Shown here: positions 1 to 8,330 of the stretch, in pieces
Numbering within the stretch: the stretch's first letter is position 1
Layout: each line of letters begins with the position of its first letter
Assembly (NCBI GenBank): GCA_964502095.1
Contig: CAZCUF010000003.1
Span: 124,001 to 188,000 of the forward strand
DNA from: JACPVF01 sp964502095
GTDB lineage: Bacteria; Chloroflexota; Anaerolineae; Anaerolineales; Villigracilaceae
Direction: 5' to 3'
DNA length: 64,000 nucleotides
Translations under genes and position numbers: made by a program
The notes under the pieces: model-generated
Told to the model about the DNA's origin: nothing
Database searches by the model: none
The model's input: the letters and a program-made list of their open reading frames with translations, nothing else

Positions 1-632
1 ATGGTGCGGTTGGGATCGGAGCGGATCACGGATTCGTCCACGATCTCTTCGGCGGTGAGAATCACTTTTTTGGCGGCGAAGGCGGCCTCCTTTTGCTCAC
101 CGATGATGCCCCACAAATGCGCGTTGCCTTCTGCATCGGCGCGTTGCACGTGGACGATGGCTACCTCGGGGTTGAGCGCGGGCACAGTGATCACATCCTT
201 GCCGCCGTAGGGATCCGCGATGCGCTTGATATTTGGATTCGCCTGTTCGAGATCGGCCGCGGCGGTTTGGTTCATCGGCAGGAACGGCAAACCCGCCGCG
301 CCCGCCTGTAAGCGCGTGATCATGCCGAAGTGTGAATATTCCTCCCATTCGAGTTGGCCCCGCTCGATGGCGGAACGGACAATCCGCAGTGATCCGACGC
401 CGGGATTGCCCATGTAGGAGAAGATCACTTTGCGGGCGCAGTTTGCCGCGACCATTTGGTCGTAGATCAAATCGGGTGTGGCGCGCGCCAGCACCAGGTC
501 GCGTTTTTTGAGGCGGATGATTTCATGTCCTGCCGCGAAGGGAATTAGGTGTGTGAATCCTGCGGCATAAACCGTATCTCCGTCGCTGACATATTTTGAA
601 ACGGCTTCGTGCAGGCTCATTAATTTGGTCAT
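1..632 (-). CDS. CoA-transferase subunit A (glutaconate/3-oxoacid type), C-terminus off the window
   Basis: Reading leftward from an ATG at 632, an open frame of 210 codons runs off the left edge without a stop. It starts MTKLMSLHEAVSKYVSDGDT and contains GFTHLIPFAAGHEIIR, a motif stretch typical of family I CoA-transferase A subunits. The family moves CoA between carboxylic acids as an A/B heteromer; the B subunit, carrying the catalytic Glu, would be expected next on the left, outside the window. The small membrane-protein gene ends only 3 nt upstream, so the two are probably co-transcribed. The acid substrate cannot be told from the visible part. Confidence 0.85.
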   Translation of the reverse strand, partial: MTKLMSLHEAVSKYVSDGDTVYAAGFTHLIPFAAGHEIIRLKKRDLVLARATPDLIYDQMVAANCARKVIFSYMGNPGVGSLRIVRSAIERGQLEWEEYSHFGMITRLQAGAAGLPFLPMNQTAAADLEQANPNIKRIADPYGGKDVITVPALNPEVAIVHVQRADAEGNAHLWGIIGEQKEAAFAAKKVILTAEEIVDESVIRSDPNRT

Positions 633-635
633 GTG

Positions 636-881
636 TTATTTCTTTTTTTCTTCATGTGATTTTCTGCCTTCGCGCATGCGGCGAAAGGTCGAGAAGCGGC
701 CCGAGGAGGGCGGCGGCGGTTTGCGCCTGCGTAACAGCCAGCCAAGGCCGATGACCAGCATGGATAGAAAAAAGTAATCGAAATCCGGCTTATTGGCGAA
801 ATCGGACGCGATGAACAGAATCAGGATTCCGATGCCGATCACAATGAAAAATGTGCCGATGCGAATGATGAATTCGTTCAT
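636..881 (-). CDS. Small two-helix membrane protein, unknown function
   Basis: An 81-residue protein. Residues about 5-27 and 35-50 form two hydrophobic segments (IIRIGTFFIVIGIGILILFI and FFLSMLVIGLGWLL), followed by a basic cytoplasmic-type tail (LLRRRKPPPP, then RRMREGRKSHEEKKK). An AGGAA ribosome-binding site precedes the ATG. It ends 3 nt before the CoA-transferase start, which suggests one operon. I recognise no family. The positive-inside tail predicts both termini in the cytoplasm. Confidence 0.7.
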   Translation of the reverse strand: MNEFIIRIGTFFIVIGIGILILFIASDFANKPDFDYFFLSMLVIGLGWLLRRRKPPPPSSGRFSTFRRMREGRKSHEEKKK

Positions 882-983
882 GCGCGTTCCTAGGCTGAGA
901 AAGACGTTCGTTTAAAAAGATAAGAAACAGGCTGGGCCGGCAATGCGGTTTACCGATTGGGATTCCAGGGCATAAGATAAATT

Positions 984-1010
984 CCCCTCTCCCATTTGGC
1001 GGGAGAGGGG
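984..1010 (-). terminator. Hairpin terminator downstream of the P5C dehydrogenase gene
   Basis: A perfect 10-bp stem (984-993 with 1001-1010) and a 7-nt loop lie 14 nt beyond the end of the dehydrogenase gene. On the minus strand it is followed by an AT-rich stretch (AATTTATCTTATG) rather than a pure U-run, so termination strength is uncertain. Confidence 0.55.
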
Positions 1011-1023
1011 AGATGACTGGGAA

Positions 1024-2778
1024 TTATCGGCGGCGCGCTGCTTTTAGGACAGTCTTTTTGCGGGTCGTCTTCTTGGCGGCGGATTTTTTCGCGGCCTTTC
1101 TGGCGGCCTTTTTTGGTGCCGCTTTCTTGACGACTTTCTTTTTGACGGTTTTCTTAACCGCCGTCTTTTGCGCGGCTGGCTTCCCGTTGGATTTGGCCGC
1201 GGCAGGTTTGATCAGAGTCTGAATCTGTTCGTGCATGTAAAGTTGAACGTAGTAATAACCGCCGCCGTTCTTGCCGCTCGCGCCGGAGCCTTTCCATCCG
1301 CCGAAGGGTTGGAAGCCCGGCCACGCGCCGGTCGTCGCGCCTTGTGGGCGGTTGGCATAAGTCACACCGGCTTCGATGTTATCGAAGAACCATTCGGTCT
1401 CTTTCAGCGATCCATAGAATCCGGCTGTGAGTCCGTAATTGACGTTGTTGGCGATTTCCATGGCCTGATCGAGGTTGCCAACCTTGCCGACAGTGGCGAT
1501 GGGCAGGAACATTTCATACTGCCACAGGCGGTGGCTGAAGGGCAGGTCGGTGACAAAGGTCGGTTCGCAGAAATAGCCGTGATCGAACATGCCGCCGGTC
1601 TTCACGTGGCCGCCGGTTAAGAATCGTCCGCCCGCCTGATTGATCTCCTCGGTGAAATTCTTGAAATCGTTGTACGAGTTTTGATTGATAACCGGACCGA
1701 GATAGGTGACGCGCTCGGTCGGGTCGCCGATGACCAGCGCTTCGGTCTTGGCTTTCAGTTTGGCGACCAGTTCATCGTACACAGGCTCTTCGACGATCAC
1801 GCGCGAAGCCGCCGAACATTTCTGTCCCTGCAGGCCGAATGCCGAGCGGATGATGCCGGTGGCCGCATCCTCAAGATTGGCATTGCGCGAGACGATGGCC
1901 GGGTTCTTTCCGCCGAGCTCGAGCACGATGGGGCGCACGTAATTGCGCATGGCGAAATCGCGGTGCATCTTCATGCCCACTTCGAAGGAACCGGTAAAGG
2001 TCGCGCCGTCCACGTCGGGGCTGTCCACGAGGGCTTGCCCCAAAGTGGAGCCCGGGCCGGTGACAAAGTTGACCACGCCCTCCGGGAAGCCCGCGTCGCG
2101 CAGGCATTCCGCGTAAAGCCGCACAATCCAGGCGGTATCCGTTGCCGGCTTGATCACAACCGTATTGCCGGCCACGAGCGCCGCGCCGGTTGGGCCGCCA
2201 GTCAGAGCGAAGGGAAAGTTGAACGGGCTGATGATCAGCCATACGCCGTACGGCCGCAGGACCGACACATTGGTCGCATCGTAACCTGCCAATGGATCCT
2301 TGCCCATCGGCTTGATGAAACCTTTATTCTCTTCCATCATGCGTGCGGAGTAATACATCAGGTCGGCGGCTTCCTGCACGTCGCCCAACGATTCCATGCG
2401 ATTCTTTCCCACCTCCATCGCCATCGCCGCGCCCAGGTCGAAGATGCGTTTTTCGATAATGGAAGCCGCCTTGCGCACCAAACGAACGCGTTCCTGCCAG
2501 GGAGTGCGGCTCCAGGCGGGGAAGGCTTTGCGCGCCGCGGCAATCGCCATGTTGGCGTGCGCGGCATTTCCTTTTTGCATGCGCGCCAACACCTGGCTGG
2601 TGTTCACAGGCGAGTGATCCTCGAACTTCTCCTCTGTAAACACGTCCCGGCCGTTGATGATCATGCCGTATTCTTTACCGAGATTTGCCTTAAGGGCGGC
2701 AACCGCCTTATCGAAGCCGGCGTGAAGTTCCTCCGGGGGATTGAACATCGTAGCATACGTTAGTTTGAAATTAGCCAT
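1024..2778 (-). CDS. L-glutamate gamma-semialdehyde (1-pyrroline-5-carboxylate) dehydrogenase with a Lys/Ala-rich tail
   Basis: A 584-residue NAD-dependent aldehyde dehydrogenase, closest in pattern to the RocA/PruA group that oxidises glutamate semialdehyde to glutamate, the last step of proline breakdown. Visible motifs are the Rossmann-fold substrate channel ISPFNFPF, the general-base motif LELGGKNPA and the nucleophile motif LQGQKCSAASR. The start is set at 2778 because an AAGGAGG site lies just upstream; a longer frame to 2898 lacks one. The last 61 residues (about 524-584) are not part of the enzyme fold: they contain 21 Lys and 5 Arg with AAKK/KKTV-like repeats resembling histone H1-type tails. 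No proline dehydrogenase gene is nearby. Confidence 0.9.
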   Translation of the reverse strand: MANFKLTYATMFNPPEELHAGFDKAVAALKANLGKEYGMIINGRDVFTEEKFEDHSPVNTSQVLARMQKGNAAHANMAIAAARKAFPAWSRTPWQERVRLVRKAASIIEKRIFDLGAAMAMEVGKNRMESLGDVQEAADLMYYSARMMEENKGFIKPMGKDPLAGYDATNVSVLRPYGVWLIISPFNFPFALTGGPTGAALVAGNTVVIKPATDTAWIVRLYAECLRDAGFPEGVVNFVTGPGSTLGQALVDSPDVDGATFTGSFEVGMKMHRDFAMRNYVRPIVLELGGKNPAIVSRNANLEDAATGIIRSAFGLQGQKCSAASRVIVEEPVYDELVAKLKAKTEALVIGDPTERVTYLGPVINQNSYNDFKNFTEEINQAGGRFLTGGHVKTGGMFDHGYFCEPTFVTDLPFSHRLWQYEMFLPIATVGKVGNLDQAMEIANNVNYGLTAGFYGSLKETEWFFDNIEAGVTYANRPQGATTGAWPGFQPFGGWKGSGASGKNGGGYYYVQLYMHEQIQTLIKPAAAKSNGKPAAQKTAVKKTVKKKVVKKAAPKKAARKAAKKSAAKKTTRKKTVLKAARRR

Positions 2779-3017
2779 ATGCGCCTCCTTGAATAGTGAA
2801 TAACTTGATCCGACAGGATTATAAGATAGAGTATAGCGTAGGACAACGTAACCGTCAAAGCGGCGCGGCCGGATTCTGACATGACGATTCTCATTCATTC
2901 CTGCGGATGAAAAACCGCCTCTTTCCCGGCCTCAACCAGCGCGCGTTACCGAGCCTTTTTGCTCATCCCAGCGCCATCTCATAACTTCTTAGACGACAAT
3001 GGGTTTTTCCAATTTAC

Positions 3018-3045
3018 TTGACATACATTCACTATCGTTGATAAT
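3018..3045 (+). promoter_or_regulatory. Promoter of the SAM-hydrolase/ECF operon, leaderless layout
   Basis: TTGACA (3018-3023), a 16-nt spacer, then GATAAT (3040-3045). Only 6 nt separate the -10 from the ATG at 3052 and no Shine-Dalgarno is present, so the transcript probably begins at or next to the start codon. Confidence 0.75.
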
Positions 3046-3051
3046 TGGGCT

Positions 3052-3858
3052 ATGTCCATTATTTCCATTACGACCGATTTCGGCGTCAAAGACGGCAACG
3101 TAGGGGTTATGCACGGCGTGATTCTCGGTATCGCCCCAGAAGCAAGAATCGTGGACTTGAGTCATGTAGTCCAGCCGCAGAACATCCGCGAGGCGGGCCA
3201 CATTCTTTATCGTTCCGCCGCTTATTTTCCAAAAGGGACCGTGCACATGGTGGTGGTCGATCCCGGCGTGGGCACGGAGCGCCGTCCGATGGCCGCGCGC
3301 ATCGGCGATTGGTATTTCGTCTGCCCGGATAACGGCATCATTACCATGTTTCTGGAAAAAGCGCGGAAAAACGGCTGGCCGTATCAATTTGTCCATTTGA
3401 ACAAGCGTGAATATTGGCTGTCGTCTGTCAGCTACATATTTCATGGACGCGATATTTTTTCGCCCTGCGCGGCGCATTTGGCGCGCGGCGTTCCAATGGA
3501 AGAATTGGGAACGCCGCTCGATGACCCGGTGTTATTAACCCTGCCGAAACCGGAGAAGACCGGGAACACATGGCGCGGTGAGATCGTCGAGATCGATCAT
3601 TTTGGGAATGCGGCTTCCAACATCCTCAGGGAAACTCTGGGCGAGGATTTCGCCCGCAAAGCCAAAATTCATGTGCGCATCAAGGATGTTGAAATTAAAG
3701 GCATGGTGGATGCGTTCGGCGAACGGCCGGTGGGCGATCTGGTTTCCCTGATGAGCAGTACGGGAGAATTGTGCGTTTCAGTCGTTAACGGCAATGCGGC
3801 GGCAAAACTCGGAATTAAAATCGGCGATCCCATCGAAGCGACTCTCTATGACCAGTGA
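3052..3858 (+). CDS. SAM hydroxide adenosyltransferase (DUF62 family)
   Basis: A 268-residue member of the DUF62 family, which hydrolyses S-adenosylmethionine to adenosine and methionine with an activated water. The N-terminus has the substrate-binding ITTDFGVKDGNVGVMHG, the Asp/Arg region VVVDPGVGTERRP, and the His-containing FHGRDIFSPCAAHLA. The C-terminal beta domain has DHFGNAASNI. The hydroxide-type family fits better than the fluorinase/chlorinase branch, which is rare and lineage-restricted, but this was not tested. It overlaps the ECF ATPase gene by 11 nt, so the two are translated together. The context suggests work on a nucleoside- or methionine-related compound handled by the transporter. 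Confidence 0.88.
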   Translation: MSIISITTDFGVKDGNVGVMHGVILGIAPEARIVDLSHVVQPQNIREAGHILYRSAAYFPKGTVHMVVVDPGVGTERRPMAARIGDWYFVCPDNGIITMFLEKARKNGWPYQFVHLNKREYWLSSVSYIFHGRDIFSPCAAHLARGVPMEELGTPLDDPVLLTLPKPEKTGNTWRGEIVEIDHFGNAASNILRETLGEDFARKAKIHVRIKDVEIKGMVDAFGERPVGDLVSLMSSTGELCVSVVNGNAAAKLGIKIGDPIEATLYDQ

Positions 3859-5467
3859 TCTTCCTCTTGTTGTTGAAAATCTAAGCTTTCGTTACCGCGA
3901 CCGCACGAACGTAGCTGTGCGCGATCTTTCCTTCGAAGCGCATCCCGGTGAGATCCTGTTGATTGCAGGAGCCAGCGGCTGTGGCAAGACCACGCTAATT
4001 CGCTGTATCAACGGTTTGATTCCCCGCTCATATAAGGGTGAGATCAGCGGTCATATCAAAGTCTTTGGCGAAGAAACCAAAGATTGGGCTCTTTCGCGAA
4101 TTTCACAGAGAATCGGTACTGTTTTGCAGGACCCTGAACGGCAGATTCTCGGCACTAAGGTTCTCAATGAAGTGGCCTTCGGGCTTGAGAATCTTGGCGT
4201 GACGCGCGAGGAGATCATTCAGCGCGCGGACGAGGCATTGAGCTTTCTGGGAATTTCGGCCTTGCGCGACCGCGAAACTTTTACCCTTTCCGGCGGCGAA
4301 AAACAGAAAGTGGCGTTGGCGGGCGTTTTGGCCATGCGTCCGTCCATTCTTTTACTCGATGAGCCCCTGGCCAGTCTCGACCCGGCCAGCGCGCAGGACA
4401 CCCTCGATACGGTGCGGCAATTGGCCGACGAAGGCAAGACCATCTTGATGATCGAGCATCGCGTGGAGGACGTACTGCGCATCAAACCCGACCGTGTGAT
4501 GTATCTATCCGAAGGGGAGATACGTTACTTGGGGCAGGTGGAGGGGTTATATAAAAATGTGAGTTACCGCGAAGTGAAACTGCCTGCCGAACAGGTCATC
4601 GAATATGCCAAGTGGGCGCCTGCTCCAGCGGAGATGAAAATTCTTCCCGACGCGGCAGGCGGCGGGTCCGAAAAAGAACCGTTGGTTAAATTCGAAAATG
4701 TTGCCTTCGAGTATGAGCCGGGCGCGGAAGTCCTGCATGGAATTAATTTGGAGATCCGCCGCGGCGATGTGATCGCCGTACTGGGCGCGAACGGCGCGGG
4801 CAAAACTACTTTTGTCAAACACGCCATCGGCCTGCTCAAACCGAAATCCGGCAGTGTGTATGTCAACGGACGCGATACGCGTGACGTCACTGTGGCGCAG
4901 ATCGCCGGTACGCTCGGGTACGTCTTCCAAAGCCCAAGTCATATGTTGTTCGCTCCGACCGTGCGCGAAGAACTGGCGTTTGGCCCGAACAACATGAAAC
5001 ATGCGAAGAATCAAATCGAGAAGGAGGTGAAGGAGGCTTTACGAATCGTAAACCTTTCTGACAAGGAGCAGGACCCACCGCTGGCCCTTTCATTCGGCCA
5101 GCAAAAGCGCGTCAGCATTGCGGCGATCCTGGCCATGCGTTCCCGCATCCTGATTATGGATGAACCCACTGCAGGACAGGATTATCAAAACTACATGAGC
5201 TTCATGGATTCGATCCTGCAATTGCCGGGTTTCGAGGCCATCCTGTTTATCACTCACGATGTGGACCTGGCGGTGATCTATGCCAACCGTGTGCTCATGG
5301 TTGCAGGAGGCCGCCTCGTGGCAGACGGCCCGCCGCAGGAAGTACTGCGCGACTTTGACCGACTCAAGACCAACCGCCTCGTCCCGACCTCACTGCTGGA
5401 CCTCAATCTCAAGCGCTTCAGCCAGACCGGTCGTTTCCTGCGGGCCGAGGCCCTGGCGCACGTATAA
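3848..5467 (+). CDS. ECF transporter energy-coupling ATPase, two fused ABC domains
   Basis: A 539-residue protein carrying two complete ABC ATPase domains in tandem, equivalent to EcfA1 and EcfA2 fused. The first has Walker A GASGCGKTT, signature LSGGEKQ and Walker B ILLLDEP. The second has Walker A GANGAGKTT, signature LSFGQQKR and Walker B ILIMDEP, with switch-type His residues in both (MIEHRVEDV and FITHDVDLA). Start chosen at 3848 (MTSDLPLVVENLSF), where the ABC homology begins, inside the end of the preceding gene. With the S and T genes that follow it makes a complete group I-like ECF importer. Confidence 0.92.
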   Translation: MTSDLPLVVENLSFRYRDRTNVAVRDLSFEAHPGEILLIAGASGCGKTTLIRCINGLIPRSYKGEISGHIKVFGEETKDWALSRISQRIGTVLQDPERQILGTKVLNEVAFGLENLGVTREEIIQRADEALSFLGISALRDRETFTLSGGEKQKVALAGVLAMRPSILLLDEPLASLDPASAQDTLDTVRQLADEGKTILMIEHRVEDVLRIKPDRVMYLSEGEIRYLGQVEGLYKNVSYREVKLPAEQVIEYAKWAPAPAEMKILPDAAGGGSEKEPLVKFENVAFEYEPGAEVLHGINLEIRRGDVIAVLGANGAGKTTFVKHAIGLLKPKSGSVYVNGRDTRDVTVAQIAGTLGYVFQSPSHMLFAPTVREELAFGPNNMKHAKNQIEKEVKEALRIVNLSDKEQDPPLALSFGQQKRVSIAAILAMRSRILIMDEPTAGQDYQNYMSFMDSILQLPGFEAILFITHDVDLAVIYANRVLMVAGGRLVADGPPQEVLRDFDRLKTNRLVPTSLLDLNLKRFSQTGRFLRAEALAHV

Positions 5468-5489
5468 ATTCGACAAGGAGAGTGTGAAG

Positions 5490-6431
5490 ATGGATAGAAA
5501 ATTCTGGAATGTTTTGATCTCGTTGGGAGTCATTCTCGCGATCTTTGCTGTTGTCATGTTCCTGCTGTCTAAAACAGTCGGCGCCTTCAACTTCGAAGTG
5601 GATCAAGCTACTGTGGGCTTGCGCTTCCTGTTTGTTGTCATCGGCGTGCTGATCGCTTTTGTGATCTACTTCTTCACCAAAAATAACAAAGCGTGGGAAG
5701 TGGGCACGCGTGAAGTGGTGTGGATGGCGATCGGCGCCGCGTTGTATGCGGTATTTTCCTGGCTGTTCAATGGCACGGTCTTCGTGGTGCCTTCCCTGAG
5801 TCAGGTGGCTTTGCGCCCGGCTATCGCGATCCCGATGTTCTTCGGCTACGCTTTCGGCCCGGTGGTCGGATTCTTCACCGGCGCAGTCGGCAACATGTTC
5901 GGCGATGCGCTGACCGGCTTCGGCCTCTCGCCCCAATGGAGTATCGGCAACGGCTTGATCGGTTTCGTGGCCGGCCTTTGGATGCTCTTCAAGGATCGCA
6001 AACAGAGCATCAATACCGTGTTGTGGGTGAGCGGCGTGCTGGCCGTTTTGGCGGCGATTCTGTTCTTCCTGAACCGCAACCAGCCCAATATGATGTTCTT
6101 CGATGCGAACAATAACATCTTCGGCGATGCCCAGATCTCGATCTTCGCCGGCATCTCGATCATCGTTGGCTTCATCCTGGTGGTCGCCGTACGATACCTG
6201 TTCCCGAACAATGAAGATATCACCGCCGCTGTGACCTGGGGCATGCTTGGCAATATTGTTGGGATCCTCTTCGCCTCGCTGTCCGATATCTGGATCAACG
6301 GCTTCAGCCTGCCCGCCGCGGTTGTGGGTGAATTCCTGCCCGCCGCTGGGCCGAACTTGATCTTCGCCGCGATTCTGGTCCCGTTGCTGGTGGTAGCCTA
6401 CGCCGCTGTTCAGCGACAATCCGGTCGTTAG
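5490..6431 (+). CDS. ECF transporter substrate-binding (S) component
   Basis: A 313-residue integral membrane protein with roughly eight hydrophobic segments. The central part (LRPAIAIPMFFGYAFGPVVG, then GAVGNMFGDALTGFG) resembles S components that bind vitamins or precursors. It is longer than the usual 180-220-residue S protein because of an N-terminal hairpin of two helices and extra C-terminal helices. An AAGGAG site lies 9 nt before the ATG. The ligand is unknown; the SAM hydrolase in the same operon is the only clue and points to a nucleoside- or methionine-derived compound (inference). Confidence 0.8.
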   Translation: MDRKFWNVLISLGVILAIFAVVMFLLSKTVGAFNFEVDQATVGLRFLFVVIGVLIAFVIYFFTKNNKAWEVGTREVVWMAIGAALYAVFSWLFNGTVFVVPSLSQVALRPAIAIPMFFGYAFGPVVGFFTGAVGNMFGDALTGFGLSPQWSIGNGLIGFVAGLWMLFKDRKQSINTVLWVSGVLAVLAAILFFLNRNQPNMMFFDANNNIFGDAQISIFAGISIIVGFILVVAVRYLFPNNEDITAAVTWGMLGNIVGILFASLSDIWINGFSLPAAVVGEFLPAAGPNLIFAAILVPLLVVAYAAVQRQSGR

Positions 6432-6442
6432 TCAATGAATCA

Positions 6443-6484
6443 AAGAGAGTGGAGAGAGAGTTGTCGAAGACTCTCCACTCTCTT
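6443..6484. other. Perfect 14-bp hairpin between the S and T genes
   Basis: Positions 6443-6456 pair without mismatch with 6471-6484 around a 14-nt loop. No U-run follows, so it is not a textbook terminator. It could be an RNA-stability or processing element that sets different levels of S and T proteins from one transcript. Confidence 0.6.
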
Positions 6485-6517
6485 CCTCATCGGCCTATTC
6501 ACTAATTTCTACTCATT

Positions 6518-7390
6518 ATGTTAGTTGCCTGGCGTTATCGCCCTCGTAAATCGTTCATCCAGTGGTTCGACCCGCGTGCCTGGTTGATCTTCTACGCCTG
6601 CTTTCTATTGTCCACGCTTGCGTTCTGGGATGTGCGTTATCTTTTGCCGCTTTTTATTTTCGCGCTGTTCGTTTTGATTACTTCCGGCATAGCCTGGAGG
6701 GATATCCGGCGCGCCGTCCTTTTTATCCTCGGCTTTATTATTGTGTATTCCTTCTTTACGTTTCTAACCGGCCGCGGCGGCGAAGAAGTTTACCAACAGG
6801 AACATCTCATCCGTGAATTCAGAGCCTCGTTCTCGATCTTCGGCTGGACGCCCAGTTTGAAGATCACGGTCGAGCGCGCTTTCTTTGCGGTGAGTCAGTT
6901 TGTGCGCGTTGGCAGTATCGCCTTGATGACCATCCTGATTCCATATTCTTTGAATCCGGCTTTGTACGGAATAACTTTCAAAGGGCTTGGCCTCCCGGAT
7001 AAGCTCGCCTATGCCATGGACCTGACCATGCGCTTCATTCCGACATTTGGCCGAGACTTCCAATTGACGATGGACGCTCAGAGAGCGCGCGGCTACGAGA
7101 TCGAAAAGATAAACGGCGGGCTGATCGAACAGGTGCGCAAGCTCGCCCCGATCTTCGTGCCGGTGACCATTCACGCCATCATCGGCAGTGAGGACATCAT
7201 CGACGCCATGGACTTGCGCGCTTTCGGCATTGGTCCGCGCACGTGGCTGGAGGTCATACACCGCAATTTCCGCGACCATGTTCTAATTTGGTCCGGCGTT
7301 ATTATGCTGGTCGTTTCTTTTGCTTTGTTGTTTCTTGGGTATGGAAAATTCTGGGTGCCCGAGGCGCTGATCCGCCTGGCGGGCGGCTAG
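6518..7390 (+). CDS. ECF transporter transmembrane (T) component
   Basis: A 290-residue EcfT/CbiQ-family protein with four to five N- and C-terminal membrane helices and the cytoplasmic coupling helices. Both diagnostic Ala-Arg-Gly-type motifs can be seen: QRARGYEIEK (about residues 187-196) and MDLRAFGIGPRTW (about 231-243). These helices insert into grooves of the two ATPase domains. It follows the S gene after an 86-nt gap holding a hairpin, and a strong terminator follows it, closing the operon. Confidence 0.9.
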   Translation: MLVAWRYRPRKSFIQWFDPRAWLIFYACFLLSTLAFWDVRYLLPLFIFALFVLITSGIAWRDIRRAVLFILGFIIVYSFFTFLTGRGGEEVYQQEHLIREFRASFSIFGWTPSLKITVERAFFAVSQFVRVGSIALMTILIPYSLNPALYGITFKGLGLPDKLAYAMDLTMRFIPTFGRDFQLTMDAQRARGYEIEKINGGLIEQVRKLAPIFVPVTIHAIIGSEDIIDAMDLRAFGIGPRTWLEVIHRNFRDHVLIWSGVIMLVVSFALLFLGYGKFWVPEALIRLAGG

Positions 7391-7410
7391 CAGATATTTC
7401 GATTGAAGTG

Positions 7411-7441
7411 AAGAGCCATCACTTGTGCGATGGCTCTTTTT
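7411..7441 (+). terminator. Rho-independent terminator of the ECF operon
   Basis: A 10-bp stem (7411-7420 with 7429-7438), an 8-nt loop and a T-run at 7437-7441. It overlaps the stop codon of the convergent DUF1684 gene. Confidence 0.85.
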
Positions 7442-8261
7442 AATCCCGTATGTAAATTTCTCCGGCTTCGACGGCAAACTTCAAATGATTCTGTGCGGGA
7501 GCAAACGCGCAGGTTGCATAAGGCGTAAAAACGCAGGGCGGGTTATACGCCTTATTGAAATCGAGCGTCAAGTCTCCACCCTTCACCGGCTCGGTATAAA
7601 TGTACCGTCCGGGCGGATAGGTTTTGCTCGCGCTGGTCAGGTCTTTGAATTGGACGAACAGCACACCGTCTTCCTCTTCGGTCACATCGAGAGTGTGAGT
7701 TTGGCCATCGAATTCGAAGATAACCTGCCCGTCCATCACCCACTCTTCGGCCTGGCCGAAGATATTGGGCATCATCACTTTGGGCGGCTGTTCATAACGG
7801 ACATATCTGGCGGGAAAAACAAAATTCTCGTTAATCGGAAACCACTGACGGGGCGGAAAGACGCGGCGTTCTTCACGCTGGTTGTCCCACATACGGATTC
7901 CCATTCCATTCGGGCGCTTGATTACGACCATGCGGATTCCGTCCAGCGTAATGAAACTGGGTTGCCTGGCGCGGTCGGTTTTGAGAACAATATCGTTGAC
8001 CGATTCCCCGTTCACTTGGACGGTCCGCCCCTCGTTCACGCGCAGGGACACCTGCTGGCCGTCAAAGAAGAACGATCCCAGCGAGGACGGCGCGCGCGCG
8101 GGCAGAACGACCTCGCTTTCGGGCTTCGAGCCAATGCAATTTTTTCCGGGTTTCAGCCAGAACAATCCGGCCAGGGCCAGCCAGCTGTTTTCGCGGCGAA
8201 TGCCCTCCTCTTTTTCGCGCTGCCATTGAAGAATTTTTTGTTGATAGGATGGATCGGTCAT
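7440..8261 (-). CDS. DUF1684 domain protein
   Basis: A 273-residue soluble protein. The C-terminal stretch DFNKAYNPPCVFTPYATC followed by LKFAVEAGE is the hallmark of DUF1684. The body is beta-rich and no signal peptide is visible. The biochemical role of the family is not established. Start chosen at 8261 (MTDPSYQQ): the -10 hexamer on this strand lies 7 nt upstream, and a longer frame to 8312 would read through the acs terminator. Confidence 0.82.
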   Translation of the reverse strand: MTDPSYQQKILQWQREKEEGIRRENSWLALAGLFWLKPGKNCIGSKPESEVVLPARAPSSLGSFFFDGQQVSLRVNEGRTVQVNGESVNDIVLKTDRARQPSFITLDGIRMVVIKRPNGMGIRMWDNQREERRVFPPRQWFPINENFVFPARYVRYEQPPKVMMPNIFGQAEEWVMDGQVIFEFDGQTHTLDVTEEEDGVLFVQFKDLTSASKTYPPGRYIYTEPVKGGDLTLDFNKAYNPPCVFTPYATCAFAPAQNHLKFAVEAGEIYIRD

Positions 8262-8268
8262 GGAGGAG

Positions 8269-8274
8269 ATTATA
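8269..8274 (-). promoter_or_regulatory. -10 hexamer of the DUF1684 gene, leaderless layout
   Basis: TATAAT on the minus strand, 7 nt before the ATG. The intervening bases (CTCCTCC) are the opposite of a Shine-Dalgarno. No good -35 was identified. Confidence 0.6.
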
Positions 8275-8278
8275 ACAA

Positions 8279-8309
8279 GAGAGGGCCAATCATGCGTATC
8301 GGCCCTCTC
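8279..8309 (-). terminator. Terminator downstream of acs
   Basis: A 9-bp perfect stem (8279-8287 with 8301-8309) and a 13-nt loop, placed between the end of acs and the promoter of the DUF1684 gene. Only a short T-rich tail follows on the minus strand. Confidence 0.65.
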
Positions 8310-8330
8310 CATTTGCTGTTTACAGTTTTC

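Noticed and set aside
1681..2763. A 360-codon open frame antisense to the P5C dehydrogenase
   Set aside because: It lies entirely opposite a clear enzyme gene in GC-rich DNA and has no recognisable domain; such shadows are expected.
5418..6419. A 333-codon antisense frame opposite the ECF S gene
   Set aside because: Composition is His/Gln/Glu-rich with no membrane segments or motifs, typical of a complementary-strand shadow.
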